From contig OX578280.1 in the NCBI GenBank assembly GCA_951217055.1, positions 7,543,271-7,607,270 of the forward strand: a stretch of DNA of 64,000 nucleotides, written 5' to 3'. How positions within the stretch are numbered: position 1 is the first letter of the stretch; every line of letters starts with the position of its first letter. Shown piece after piece: positions 1 through 11,830 of the stretch. The translations under genes were made by a program, and so were the position numbers. The notes under the pieces are model-generated. The model did no database searches, was not told the origin of the DNA, and was given only the letters and a program-made list of their open reading frames with translations. This DNA is from Gerris lacustris. Taxonomy: Eukaryota; Arthropoda; Insecta; Hemiptera; Gerridae.

Positions 1-782
1 TTTGTTTTAATTAATTCTATATATTAGAATTAACTTCTGATATAAAACTATGAATAATTTGTTTTGTAAATTATTTGATTAATCCACTTTTATATTAATA
101 AAAGTATTTTTTTTTATATAAATAATTTAATTAGTCTCTTCAAATTTTATTTTTATAATTATTAATATTTTTTCAAAAAAAAAATTAAAACAATTGGAGA
201 ATATTATAAGAATATAAAAGAAAGATAAGGTTGTTGGGAAAAAATATATTATTATAAACAATTCTTGGAATTATATATAAAAGAGTATTGGAAAAATTTA
301 AAAAAATGTATATGTATATATTATTGGCAGGCCCAATAATGGTGGTATGTTAAAAAAAGGCCCCTAAATTTAATTCAAAATTTTTGAGTGTTACGCTCAA
401 AGTATAAATATATATATATATTAGAGAAAGTATTATATCTTATAGGGATATGTTTTATTAGAATGACTTCCTTTCATGGTTGGTTGCTGTACCTAATTTT
501 TTTCTTGGAAATTGTGACTATTTGTAGGCTGTTAATTGTGAGTATTATATATATATTATTATGTGTAATTTTGTTGTGATATGAAAAGATCCTGTCAGAT
601 TTGATCAGTAAGGTTGGTAAACATGTACAAGAAACTTACAATTTTTAAATTCTGGTAAATTTATACCTTTCTGAAGGGACAATTTTGGAATAATTGTTTG
701 TATTTTAAATTAGGAATCAACTTGTATTGACATAATTAAATGGGGTTGCTCTTTATTATTAACTTTTGGTGTTTTTCTTTGG
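1..782. other. AT-rich sequence, no gene seen
   Basis: Low-complexity A/T runs and short TA repeats. The only open frames are short and hydrophobic, as expected by chance. No recognisable transposon ends were seen. Confidence 0.6.
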
Positions 783-945
783 GGAGCCAGAGTGGTCGTG
801 GGGCTTTAGTCACTTGTCATGTCATCAATGAGGGCAACACGAGGTTGTAGGTTCAATCCTGCACTAATATGCAATGATGATTTACAATCTACACTACTAT
901 TTACTAATGATCACACTGTACTTGCTTAGGGACATTTTAAATTGT
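783..945 (+). repeat. tRNA-derived SINE, diverged copy (family S2)
   Basis: The head GAGCCAGAGTGGTCG resembles an A box and GGTTCAATCC at about 860 a B box. The body continues with CTAATGATCACA. It aligns by eye to the better copies at 13505-13796 and 44248-44524 in the same order, so it is a decayed member of that family. Confidence 0.65.
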
Positions 946-1075
946 TGGTACTTCTTTAAATTGTTACTCCCTTATAAAAAAAAAAACCGTGGGGAGTAAC
1001 AATCTAAAGAAGGTATACGGAATGTTCTTCTTTAGACTGTTACTACCCTTAAAAAAAAACAGAAGTGTGATATTC
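945..1075. repeat. Small MITE pieces with TTCTTTAGA.TGTTACTCCC ends
   Basis: Two adjoining inverted fragments carry the end motif TTCTTTAGACTGTTACT. The best complete copy is at 44527-44678. The second fragment continues with AGAAGTGTGATATTCC, as in that copy. Confidence 0.55.
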
Positions 1076-1110
1076 CTTTGTCCCAAAGTTATTAATTCAA
1101 AGTCATTTGA

Positions 1111-1757
1111 GGAGCCTAGTTTCAATGACACACATTTTACATTTTATCCGAATTTCAGTTATCGATTGTTTCTTATAGATTTTGGCTGCTGCATCAGGTT
1201 CTGCTATCCATTTGCATCAAAAACGACCAGAAAAGAGGTAAAAATGCAATAATATTTGTAGTTTTGTTTCAAATACGGACAAGTCAACACACGATTTGCT
1301 TCAAAAGTGGACATAACCGAAACAGCCAATCAGGAGGCTGCATTTTACTAACTCGTTCCTATGATGCACTGCAGGCTTTAGTATCTGAATACCTACTCCT
1401 ACCATTTAGTCATACATGGAAATCGAAAAATCAATTTTAGCTCTAAATTTGGGGACACTACCCCCTAAGAACTCTGAAAAATGTGAGAAAAAAATTATTT
1501 CTCCAATATTATTATTCTAACCATTATTTTCAACGTCATTTTGCTTCAAAAGCAGACAACTTCATTTTTTAACTTAAATTTAGCAGCTAAAATATCAAAG
1601 AAATTCAAGTTTTCAGTACTTCTAACTAGTTTTGAGTCTATTAAGAATCTACAGAAAAAAATCATAGCTCTAGCACCTGTAGAATTTGAGCTACAGTTTT
1701 CCGGCTCTCCTGTAAAATTTTGAAATGTGCTCTTGTCCGTCTTTGATACTAAGCTCC
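1111..1757 (+). mobile_element. MITE family M1, long copy
   Basis: The ends are inverted, GGAGC(C/T)TAGTATCAAAG-like. It matches 26319-26820 in the opposite direction over nearly its whole length, but has an additional block of about 180 bp near 1190-1375. It encodes nothing recognisable. Confidence 0.7.
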
Positions 1758-3018
1758 TTATATATCACAGCTTGATATAATAAATATTAATATATTTTAA
1801 AATTGACCAACATAAAGAAAATTATACTTAATTTTAAATTCAATCTATGATTAATATGTTACAAACTGATCAAATTATGTACAGATCTTTATATAAAACA
1901 ATATTATATATTAGTAGAGTTACCTTTGGAGTTACCAAAAGAAAAAAAAAAAAAATGTTAAAAATGAAAACATAAATTTATTTATAGGATTTTATTAAAA
2001 TCCACTCTTCTAAAAAAAAAAAAGTATTATATTGTTAAATAAAAAATTATTTAAAAAAAAAAATATATCAACGACTATTTTGAACATATTTTAGTTACCA
2101 AAAATTATTTTATAATGATTCTTCTTTGTATATTATTCTTTAAATAGGTGTATGGGATGAAAAGTATGAAGCGCACTCAAAAAATTTGGATATTTACGGC
2201 CAAATAACAAAAAATTGTATGTTACTATTTAAAATAGTTAATTTATGAAGCCTTTAAGCTTAGATCAGCTTTACGATCTAAGCAGTCAATGTGGAAAGGG
2301 GAGGGAATATGTATAAAAGCCTTCCAATATAAAAAAGAAATACAAAATTGAATTTTTTGTTTCTTAATAAAAATTATTTGTTCGCTATAATTTATTTTTT
2401 ACATTTGTTAATCTTTCTCTCTTCTGTAAATAATTTGAATAAATATTAAAATTATTTAAAGAATTTGTTAGATTTTTTGGATTTTAAATTAAACAAAAAC
2501 AAACAAATAAAAAGTATATTTCTTAAAAATAATAATAAAAAAAAAAAAAATTATGAAATAATTTATAAATAAATTATTTTTTAGCTATTAGTACTTATTG
2601 TGATATGTATAAATTATTTCAATTATATCTATAAAATTGTTTAGTTATTTATTTTGTTTTATATTTTTATTCTTCACTTTCTCATACATACAAAAAAAAA
2701 TTTTAATTAAGTCTCTGATTTTTGATTTTTTTTATGTAATCTGTCAAATGTTCTTAAATTAGTTTATATAATATACAAATTACAATTTTTCAAGTGAATG
2801 AGATACATGAAAGATTTTTCGTTTATATACATTTTTACAAATTTTTTATGGAAATATTATGAAAATAAGTAATTTAAAAATGCATCTAATAAATAGTACA
2901 TGATTTTCAAAAAATTTTAGTTTAATTTTTTTTTGGGGCTAATTTTAGTGACATTATTTTAGAGCCAAGATATCTAGAGGGAAACACTTTATTTACAAAA
3001 ATAACAGTAATGCTGCCC
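1758..3018. other. AT-rich sequence, no gene seen
   Basis: Mostly A/T homopolymer tracts and short open frames without protein character. No repeat ends were identified apart from the transposon that starts at 3027. Confidence 0.6.
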
Positions 3019-3026
3019 AAATAGAA

Positions 3027-3669
3027 AGGAGATGGTGCTGAGCGGAATATCCAGGGGAACTGTGACGTCATTCCCGAAGCAAGAGGTGAGTTATCCTAGC
3101 GGACAAATGTGGTACTTAAATCTGTACTTTAACTCCTTAAACTGCCACCAGGGCCAATTAAATTTTTATAATACATAATTCTAATCATATGTAAATAGAA
3201 CTTAAAAAATTCTAACACTCTATAAAAAGTAAATAAACATAAAGAATAAGGAAGATTCTAAACTCTAAAGTTACTTTGGTTAACGTAACGCTACTAGTTA
3301 AAATGCTAATTCTAATTTGGGGATGATACCCCCAAAAACTCTGAAAATCGTGAAAAAAATTATTTCTCGAAAACCGTTCCGACGATTTTGATTAAAAAAA
3401 AAATTAAAATATAGTCCAATTAAATACAAATCTATCGATATAAGCAGTTTTTTCGGGAAAATCTAGTTCCTGAGAAAATGGCTTAAAACGCGGACGGAGG
3501 GAGCCCGGGTTCGATTTCCCCGCCCGGGAGAAGTTATTTTTATGGTAAATTTTGATGAAATGTTCGGTAATAATTAAATTTACTTACGAAAACTAACAAA
3601 TGGGAAACACTGAGCTTTTTAAATATGAACTCGTATATGAGAAAGTTTGTCTGAGTTGTCTCGGACCGA

Positions 3670-3700
<31 letters not shown>

Positions 3701-3794
3701 CCTACCAGAGAAAGTTATGCAATAAAATATTCATTCATATTAAGAAGATAGTTTAATTGAAGCGAGCTTCCTACATTCAACGAAATATGTTCCG

Positions 3795-3830
<36 letters not shown>

Positions 3831-4820
3831 AGTAACGTTCACGCGTGTGACGATAACTTCAGTAAAAGTTGACCGATTTTGTTGAAATTTAGTATACATG
3901 TTCCTCTTACTAATACTCAGGCTAAGTTCGTTGGACAGCGTGATCCGTCCAAGAGTTCGCGCGCAACGCTCGCGTAAACGAGAGGTACAAAAATTAAATT
4001 GGAATTTCAGGACGGGAAAAGATTCTATCATCATCTACTCGATGAGACGAACATTTTTTGAAAATAACATTTTTTACTAAAACCAACAGCGACACCGCTA
4101 TGACTTAATAAAGATCGCTAAAACTATTAAAGCGGACCTAAACGTTTATAATAGAGAAAACAACCTTTTTACCAATATCTTACGTTCTAACGAAACGATT
4201 TTAATAAAACTTCATATACACCATCTAATGCACAATTGAAACAGGTATGCAAAATTTCAACTTGATACAAGCAAAATTCTTTGTGTAGTGACGAGATACA
4301 TTTATAATAATTGTTTAAAAGCTACCGCGGGTGGTGAAGATTGTTATAGTCGTATAGTGTATGGTTTGTTTAGGAAGTAAAGCTTCGTACCGAGTACCCC
4401 CACTCTTTCCTACACTACCCTCTTCCAGTTATCTTCAACTATGACATTCATCATGATTAATAAATTTCAATATTCAGTATTTCATTGCAATACGCTCGCT
4501 TCAATGATAGAGCCACGCGATGCCTAGTTTATAGTTTATAATTAAATCACATAGGAAGGCAAGGCAGTTAACATTTTTAAATTAAACGAAAATCCAAGTA
4601 TCAGTCTAAAATAAGAAGATTGAAATAGAGATTAAGAATATTTTTCCACCGGAGTCGCTTAAATCGCGAATCATCATGATGAACTCACCTTGTGGCAGTT
4701 TAAGGAATTAAATGACAGATGTCAAATGTAAGTACCACATTTGTCCGCTAGGATCGCTTACCTCTTGCCTCAGGAATGAAGTCACAGTTCCCTTGGATAT
4801 TCCGCTCAGCACCGTCTCCT
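3027..4820 (+). mobile_element. 1.8-kb non-autonomous DNA transposon, 8-bp TSD
   Basis: Inverted ends start AGGAGA(C/T)GGTGCTGAGC and match over about 120 bp on each side. They are flanked by the perfect direct repeat AAATAGAA at 3019-3026 and 4821-4828. An 8-bp duplication suggests a hAT, P or Merlin type. The ends are not a family I can name and no transposase is visible. Inside are a tRNA-like B box near 3507, a T run at 3669-3696 and a nested copy of the GAAGCGAGC family (3757-4530). Confidence 0.85.
3757..4530 (+). mobile_element. GAAGCGAGC family (H1), copy 1
   Basis: It starts TTGAAGCGAGCTTC, then a (CTGT)n microsatellite at about 3797-3830, then a body shared with 25270-26012 and 33541-34264. 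The end motif is repeated inverted (GCTCGCTTCAA) about 25 bp before the shared terminus GATGCCTAGT. One terminal and one subterminal inverted repeat plus an internal microsatellite recall Helentron-derived (HINE/DINE-like) elements; that is inference. Confidence 0.7.
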
Positions 4821-4828
4821 AAATAGAA

Positions 4829-5629
4829 TGGGTTGCTAAACACACAGCGTACTGATCTATCGCGAGAGATTACTTAAATAATAAAAATAATTATAAGATG
4901 AACAGTAATAATCCTAAATAATAGTGGTAAAGACTATTATAGAGATAATATTATGTTGATTTTGTTTGAAATTAATGTTGTAGATGCTTGATAATGACTT
5001 AAGTTTTGAAGTCGAAATATAGCAGCACAATGAGATAGCAGAGTTTTATTAATACCTACATCCCTTATGACCCACAACTAACTACAAAATAAAAATAATA
5101 TTCTGTACAATTAATTAAATAACATGGTCAAAAAAAATTATTATATATTAGCAATTAAGTTACCATTAAACAAAGAAAGGGTCACACTGTCAAAACAAAT
5201 CGATTTAAAGTAAAATAGGATAAAATTAAAGTAAGTAATATGTTTAGTAGATGTGGTAGTTAATAATTCCCAGGGAGTCTAAAATAATCGACTCTGACAG
5301 GGTTGTCAAATATTTTCTGTCGATACCGACCTCGTCAAGGAATAAAGATGTTAAACTAGGTATGGATCCTCTAGAGCCGAACCATAAACCTCTGACTTCG
5401 TATTCTCTGGTCGTGGCTCTCGTGGTATTTTTCTTTGCATAACTCATCCCCTCAATGTAGTTATTAGAGTGACAGATCCTTTCTAGGTTTAAAATCATAT
5501 TTATCATATTTATTGGTGGTGCAACTGTGGTTTTTAGTAAATGTGATATCCCTCCTCATTTATTTTAACAATGCATAATGTGATCAGTGGGTCTTAGAGA
5601 CTCATTTATTCACCTTCAACCTCTGTTAC
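4829..5629. other. Unassigned sequence, no gene seen
   Basis: A short stretch at 5046-5076 resembles one arm of the foldback at 33131-33182. A minus-strand frame near 5244-5507 gives 87 residues with no recognisable family. Nothing else is supported. Confidence 0.5.
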
Positions 5630-6172
5630 ATAGTATACATTGCGCGTCGAGTGCGGAAAGTAGCATTTTGCATGCGAGAGTGGAGTTTGCACCCGAGCGA
5701 CAGCGAGGGTAGTAAAACTACACGAGCAATACCGTAAAAGAGTTGCGTACCGTACTTTATCTACGATTGTTAGATTTAAATAATAAATACAGAAAAAATA
5801 AACTTTCTGTTGTAAGTTCGTATCTCTCTCTTGACAAAGATGGCACTAATTCTTGAGTTGTATTTTTTGCCGAATTAATTATTTCTGGAGGAGTATTATT
5901 CTCCACATTTTCGTCATAGTCACTTGATTCACTCATTGTTTTTCACTAAAAACTCGATATAAACAGTTACTTTAATATAAGAACAGCACATTAGTTTTGT
6001 TAAATGTAAACAAACTCGCTAATCATGCGTAAAGCTGAAGAATTCCTTCCGAAGAGGAATTCTTTAGAACTATGAGACGCGCATGCGCAATGAATACAAG
6101 TATATAAAGAATCACTTTCTACGCATCTAAACAGAGATACAATGTTTATATTTCGTATCAATCGTAGATAAA
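5630..6172 (-). mobile_element. Small-ORF repeat family (C1), copy A
   Basis: A minus-strand unit starts near TTTATCTACGATTG and ends near CTTTCCGCACTCGACGCG. It shares its whole layout with 6350-6926 and 51806-52384: 5' leader, a GAATTC-containing inverted repeat, then a short ORF at about 5936 starting MSESSDYDENVENN and including [11 protein letters not shown]. No terminal inverted repeats and no clear target duplication were seen. Confidence 0.75.
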
Positions 6173-6349
6173 ATTACTAACGCATCTGCTTCAATTTTCA
6201 TGGAAGTGAAATACTTTTCACAGTAATTACCTTGTTGTGTTATGTGTACCTCTCATCTACTCCTTGTGAAAACTGTGTCCATCCCTCCATCCTATATTAA
6301 CATACTGTTGTCAATTGTAGAAAACTTAAAGGATAGAAAAAAATATTGA

Positions 6350-6926
6350 AATAGTACATTACACGTCTAGTGCGGAAAGTAGCATTTTGCATGCGAGTGT
6401 GGAGTTTGCACCCGAGCGATAGCGAGAGTAGTAAAACCACACGAGCAAAGCAAAGTTCAATTTTTTCACGAGTTGCGTACCATACTTTATCTACCATTGT
6501 GGATTTTAATAATAAATACAGAAAAAAAAAATTAATAAACTTCCTGTATGTGAGTTCGTATTTCTCTTTTGATAAAGATGACATTAATTCGTTAGTTGTA
6601 TTTTGTGCTGAATTAATTATTTCGGCAGGGGTATTATTCTCCTCATTTTCGTCTTAATCACTTAAATCACTCATTGTTTTTAATTAAAAATTCGATATAA
6701 ACAGTTACTTCAATTAAACAAACAGCAAATTAGTTTTGTTAAATGAAAACAAACTCGCTAATCATACGTTAAGGTGAAGAATTCCTTTTTTTTTCCACAC
6801 TAGAGCGGAAAAAAAGAGGAATTATGAAACAAGAATGCACAATGAATACAAGTATGTAAAGAATTACTTTCTACGCATCTAAACAGAGATACAATGTTTA
6901 TATTTCGTATCAATCGTAGATAAATT
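6350..6926 (-). mobile_element. Small-ORF repeat family (C1), copy B
   Basis: Same family as 5630-6172. The ORF start (MSDLSD) is broken by an early stop, but a later frame reads SLSKEKYELTYRKFINFF and runs further than in the other copies. The internal inverted repeat has a different centre. The two copies lie in tandem, same direction, about 180 bp apart. Confidence 0.75.
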
Positions 6927-6929
6927 ATT

Positions 6930-7876
6930 TATTTCACTTATCATTTTACCTCATGGAATGTAAACAATAGTTGCAAACAAAAATGTAGAATGAATTTTAC
7001 CTTTTAAACAAAGAAAACAGATTAAACCTGGAATGCTAATGGGAATTGGATGGCTGGTATTGTTACCTTCTAAATAAGAAGGTAACAAAGGTTAACAAAA
7101 AATATTTTAAATTAATTTTATATTTTGACGACAATTTTGACGTTCTCTTATGGAGAAAAATTTTTATTGATCTTGTTTTTTGTAAAATTTTTCTTACAAC
7201 TTAACGCTACACCATTTGTAAGTATTTTGAATAATATCATCTAAAAGTTATTTTAAGTTTTACGTAATGCATTAGATACCTTGTTGATTAAGATTAATTG
7301 TTAATTAATTGATTTCATGAATCCAGAAATAAAGACTTAGAATGGCTTTATGAAGAGCCGAAACGTTTCGAAGAATAATAAAATAATTATTTTTTTATTT
7401 ATTTACTCCTTAATATCCATCAACCATAGGAACAAGTATAGATTTGTATTTGTAAGTTGTAGAGGAGTTAATGACTGATGGTTAAGCATCTCAAAATAAA
7501 TAAGAATAATATCTCTTTATCAAACGAATAATTATGCTCATCTTCAGTGTCAATAAGAGAACTAGTTTAACATGGAAGTTGGCAGAGATTTAAACTTGAC
7601 TTAAACTCCTGCACTGACTCTCATCTCACCACTAAAGATTACCATTTGTGGTTTAAAACCACTTTTGTGCACATTAAAGTTAGTTATAGAGAATAGCTGC
7701 CTATCTATTCAATGAAATATAGAAAATAATCTTTTATTGGAAAAATATTCAAGCAGTAACTTTTATTATCATGTAAGTAAATATTCATTTTTTTAATTTA
7801 TTTTCTATTTTGTGGCTAGAGTTTCTTGAGTCAAATACCATTTTTCAAGTGACAAATGTACTACCTGTATGTATTA
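6930..7876. other. AT-rich spacer, no gene seen
   Basis: Contains a short hairpin around GGTAACAATA/ TTGTTACCTT at about 7055-7090 and plain AT-rich sequence. No protein or repeat family was recognised. Confidence 0.5.
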
Positions 7877-8442
7877 GTCAGGGTGCCCTGAAAAAAGTCA
7901 ATTATACATACTCTTTCAAAACCTTTTTGTATGGCTTGTTTAGGCCAAGTCTGACACCGTTTTCCTCTGTGACTTTTTTTTGGTTTTGGGGCGTTTTTCA
8001 TTATTGGGGCAATATAACTTTGACGCCTCAGACTGGAAAATCGGAAAAAGTTCTGCATCAGACAATATTAAAATATTGAGTTATAGGGTTCATCTTGAGA
8101 AAATCAGTTGGATAGTAATTAATAGTAATTAATTATTATTAATTAATCATTAATTGACAAAAAATCATTAATTAATATTAATTAATTTTAATAACCAGCT
8201 GATTTTCTCAAGATACGTTATTTGAACCCTATAACTCAATATTTTAATATTGTCTGACGCAGAACTTTTTCCGATTTTCCAGTCTGAGGCGTCAAAGTTA
8301 TAGGGCCCAAATAATGAAAAACGCCCCAAAACCAAAAAAAAGTCACAGAGGTAAAAGGTGTCAGACTTGGCCTAAACAAGCCATACAAAAAGGTTTAGAA
8401 AGAGTATGTATAATTTACTTTTTTGCCTATGGGCACCCTGAC
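7877..8442. mobile_element. Foldback MITE, TA target site (family T1)
   Basis: Nearly the whole 566 bp is one inverted repeat: arms of about 240 bp that start GTCAGGGTGCCC and meet in an (ATTA)n-rich centre near 8115-8190. It is flanked by TA on both sides (7875-7876, 8443-8444), as in Tc1/mariner-type insertions. Open frames on both strands are just the mirrored arms. Confidence 0.85.
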
Positions 8443-8444
8443 TA

Positions 8445-11090
8445 TTATGTATCATTTACCTTTTTAAAGAGGTAAAGTTAATGGTACAATATTCGGATTG
8501 TATAAGTATGGTACAATAGTTCATAGATCAAACCTAATAAATTGGACCTCAAAACATGTAAATCTATCAAAATCGAATTTTGGCGCTATCACAATACTTT
8601 CTCTTTATATAAGAAAGTAAAATGGAAAACATATTATCAATTATAATTGCAAGCATAAGCTGTGAATACCATTAACAAATAATTAATAAAATAGGTTGTG
8701 GGAAAATAATTTTAATACATATTTATTACAAGCCTTTTTTCAAATAAATGTTGAGGGGTAGGTTTATATTTTTAAATTTTCAATAGGCTGACCTTTTTAA
8801 ATTTTCTATTTTTGACTTTTTCGTAAATAAATTTATTTACACATTTTTACATTTGACAGATTATATAAGGCAGAGTAAGGACAAATAATAATTAATAAAT
8901 AAAAAATAATTAAAATATTAACCAAATGTTTCTCATTAAAAATAACAAATAAATTCAATAAGAAAAATAAAAAAAGAATAATTATAATAGGATATTTCAT
9001 GTTGAGATTAGAAAGAATAGACATGTGTGATAAATTTAAGGTAGAGATAACAGAAAAACAAAAACAAACAAACAAATAATTAAAATATTAATTATTTTAA
9101 TGAACTAAATGAATGTTATATAATATATATATATAATAAGGGGGAAAATATATATAAAAATAAAATACTTATTAAAATAAATTATCTGAGGAAAACAAAT
9201 AAACAATTGTGAAGTTATAATTAAATAATTTATTAAAATATTGAAAATCATAAGTTCTGAAAAGGGTTGTAAAGACAGCAGTACCTACTTATATCATTAA
9301 ATTTATGTAACTTATTATATTTGATTAAAAATGGTCTTTGAAAGTCTAAGAGGATGAGGAAGTCAATCTAAACAAGTGGGATATATCACAATATTAATGT
9401 GTTTTGGAAAAGCTTTGATACTTTTCCGGACAGAAGAAAACTAGCGTAGATATCTCTCATGAAACACAGTTTCAAAAATCGAATAAATTTGAGTTACGGT
9501 TGTTGAAAACAAGCAACATCCGAGATTGCATATACAGAAATTTAATTACAGTGGAATCTCAATCAATATCAGACCCTTCTATAGGGGACGTGGCTTACAG
9601 CTGAAAAAAAAAATATATATAATAGATATAATAAAGAAAAGTTGCAATTTTTATCTGTATTTCGAAGCCAGACAAGTGTAAATTCAACGAATTGCTGTTC
9701 AAAAACATCATCTGAAGTGATTCTATGAAATTCCACAATTTTACCATGTATCTGACTGTTTTTTAATTATTTATTCAAAAATTTATTTTCCAAGTAAAAA
9801 AAAAGATTAAATAGATTTTTTTCTAATTTAAATTAATATTTAGGGTAGCTTAGCCTAATTTGGTCCTTCGGTCCGGATTTTAACCTCCCACTTTAAAGAT
9901 ATATTAGAAGAAATAAAATGTAATCTTTAAAATACAAATATTTTAATCTTCCTTACATAAAATTATTTAAATGTTAGGTAAGTTTTCTATAAAAATATTA
10001 ATTTAATAAAGTGTCCTTACTGCACATAATATCAATTCAATTTAATTATATTCATTATAACAGTGAAATTTGACCGTAAAATGTTATCTTTGGTTTTTTA
10101 ACAAAATTTTAGTAGACAATTACTGCTATCTGCCTCTTTCAGAACTAATTTTTTAATTAATTATTTCTATTTAAAACCCATTATATTATAATATTTTCTT
10201 AATTACTTTTATTTTATGTATAAACTTAATATTTAATTGTATAAATAAAACTGCATTATGTCAATAAGGTTTTTTTTAAAAAAAAAAAGAAAAAAAGTTA
10301 GATCTAATTTTTTTTTTTTTTTATATGTATAATATTTTTTATTGTTTAGTACAAACATTATAATAATAATATAAAAGTAAAACAAAAAATTAAATAATGA
10401 AAGAAATAAAATTTGAGAATATCAAAGATCAGTCGAGTATAAACGTAGATTTGCCGAACCACTTAGTTATTTTTTTTTAAAAAAAAAAAAGGTACAAACT
10501 AGTGACGTTCAATTGTCTATTTTTATTTTTCTTTATGCAAAACTCAGTAGAGGTGCTAACTAAAATAATTCAATTAAAACCCTCAAAATTATTAATTCAG
10601 ATTTAGATTCTTAATTATCAAATATTGTTATTGCCTTGCTTATACTTTTTTTTTATTTTTTATTACTTTTGAGAAAAAGTTTGTTGTTTATTAAAAAAAA
10701 AAAAAGTTAATACTTTAATATTTACAAAACTAATGTCAGCAGAAAAATAAAATAAAAATATAATATATATAATAAATTAAGAATGTAGGGTGACCATAGA
10801 TTTTTTTTTAATTTTTAAATTTGGGACACTTTGACAAAAAATGTAATTAAATATATTTTTTTTATAAGGGAAAGGAATTTTTTTTTAAGTTTATATTTAC
10901 TCATTTACAAGTTTGTAGGTAGGGTTATAAGTCCTCAATATAATTGTGGTTACAATGGTTAAATTTTTTCACAAAAACATTTCAAGAGAGGCTAAAAAAT
11001 ACCAGTTATAATGAATTTTCTATTGTGTCAAATAGGGGTAAAATTATTCTTTTTTTAAATCCTTTATATTAACTTCACTTTTGTGCCTGG
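8445..11090. other. Long AT-rich stretch, no gene seen
   Basis: Homopolymer A/T tracts and short frames only. A single motif near 9551 (CAGTGGAATCTCAATC) resembles a pogo-type end, but no partner end was found. No exon-like region was recognised. Confidence 0.55.
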
Positions 11091-11096
11091 GTGCCT

Positions 11097-11830
11097 GACG
11101 TCAAAATCTTTGGAAGGCTAGATAACCCACTTCCAGTTATCCAATTTAATTAATTATCTTTTTAAAAATGAATGGATTAATTTAATATTAAAAAAATTAA
11201 GTAATAAAAATAAAAGAAAATTTAATTAATTAGTAGGTATATAAAATCTTTGGAGGGCTAGTTACCCCCTTCCAGTCGTCCAATCGAGCTGAAACTTGGC
11301 ACATAGACTCTCTACCAATACAAAAACATTTTAACAAATTAATTAATTCATAAATTCAATTAATTACCTAATTAATATATTAATGTTTCAATTTAATTAA
11401 TTATCTTTTTAAAAATGAATGGATTAATTAAATATTAAAAAAATTAAGTAATAAAAAAAAAAATAAAAATTTATTTAATTAATTAATTAATTGGTAGGTA
11501 TATAAAATCTTTGGAGGGCTAGTTAATCCTCTTCCAGTCGTCCAATCGAGCTGAAACTTGGCACATAGACTCTCTACCAATACAAAAATATTTTAACAAA
11601 TTAATTAATTAATTAATTAATTTTTAAATTTAATTATTATCTTGTTGAATATGAATGGAATAATGAAATTTAAAAAAGTAATAAAAATAAAATTTAATAA
11701 ATTAATTTGTGGGTATATAAAATCTTTGGAGGGCGAGTTAACCCTCTTCCATCGAGCATCCATCGTCATCCAAGCGAGCAGAAACTTGGCATATCGACTC
11801 TTTACCAATACATAAACATTCTAACAAATT
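11097..11830 (+). repeat. Degenerate tandem repeat, four units
   Basis: The motif AATCTTTGGAGGGC(T)AGTTA followed by CTTCCAGTCGTCCAATCGAG and GAAACTTGGCACATAGACTC recurs near 11100, 11247, 11506 and 11718. Units are separated by variable ATTAATTA-rich spacers (about 150-260 bp period). The first unit is partial. Confidence 0.8.

Noticed and set aside
3797..3830. Possible CRISPR-like array from TCTG repeats
   Set aside because: It is a simple tetranucleotide microsatellite without spacers, in a eukaryotic transposon.
5244..5507. 87-residue minus-strand frame
   Set aside because: No motif or repeat support. Composition looks like chance.
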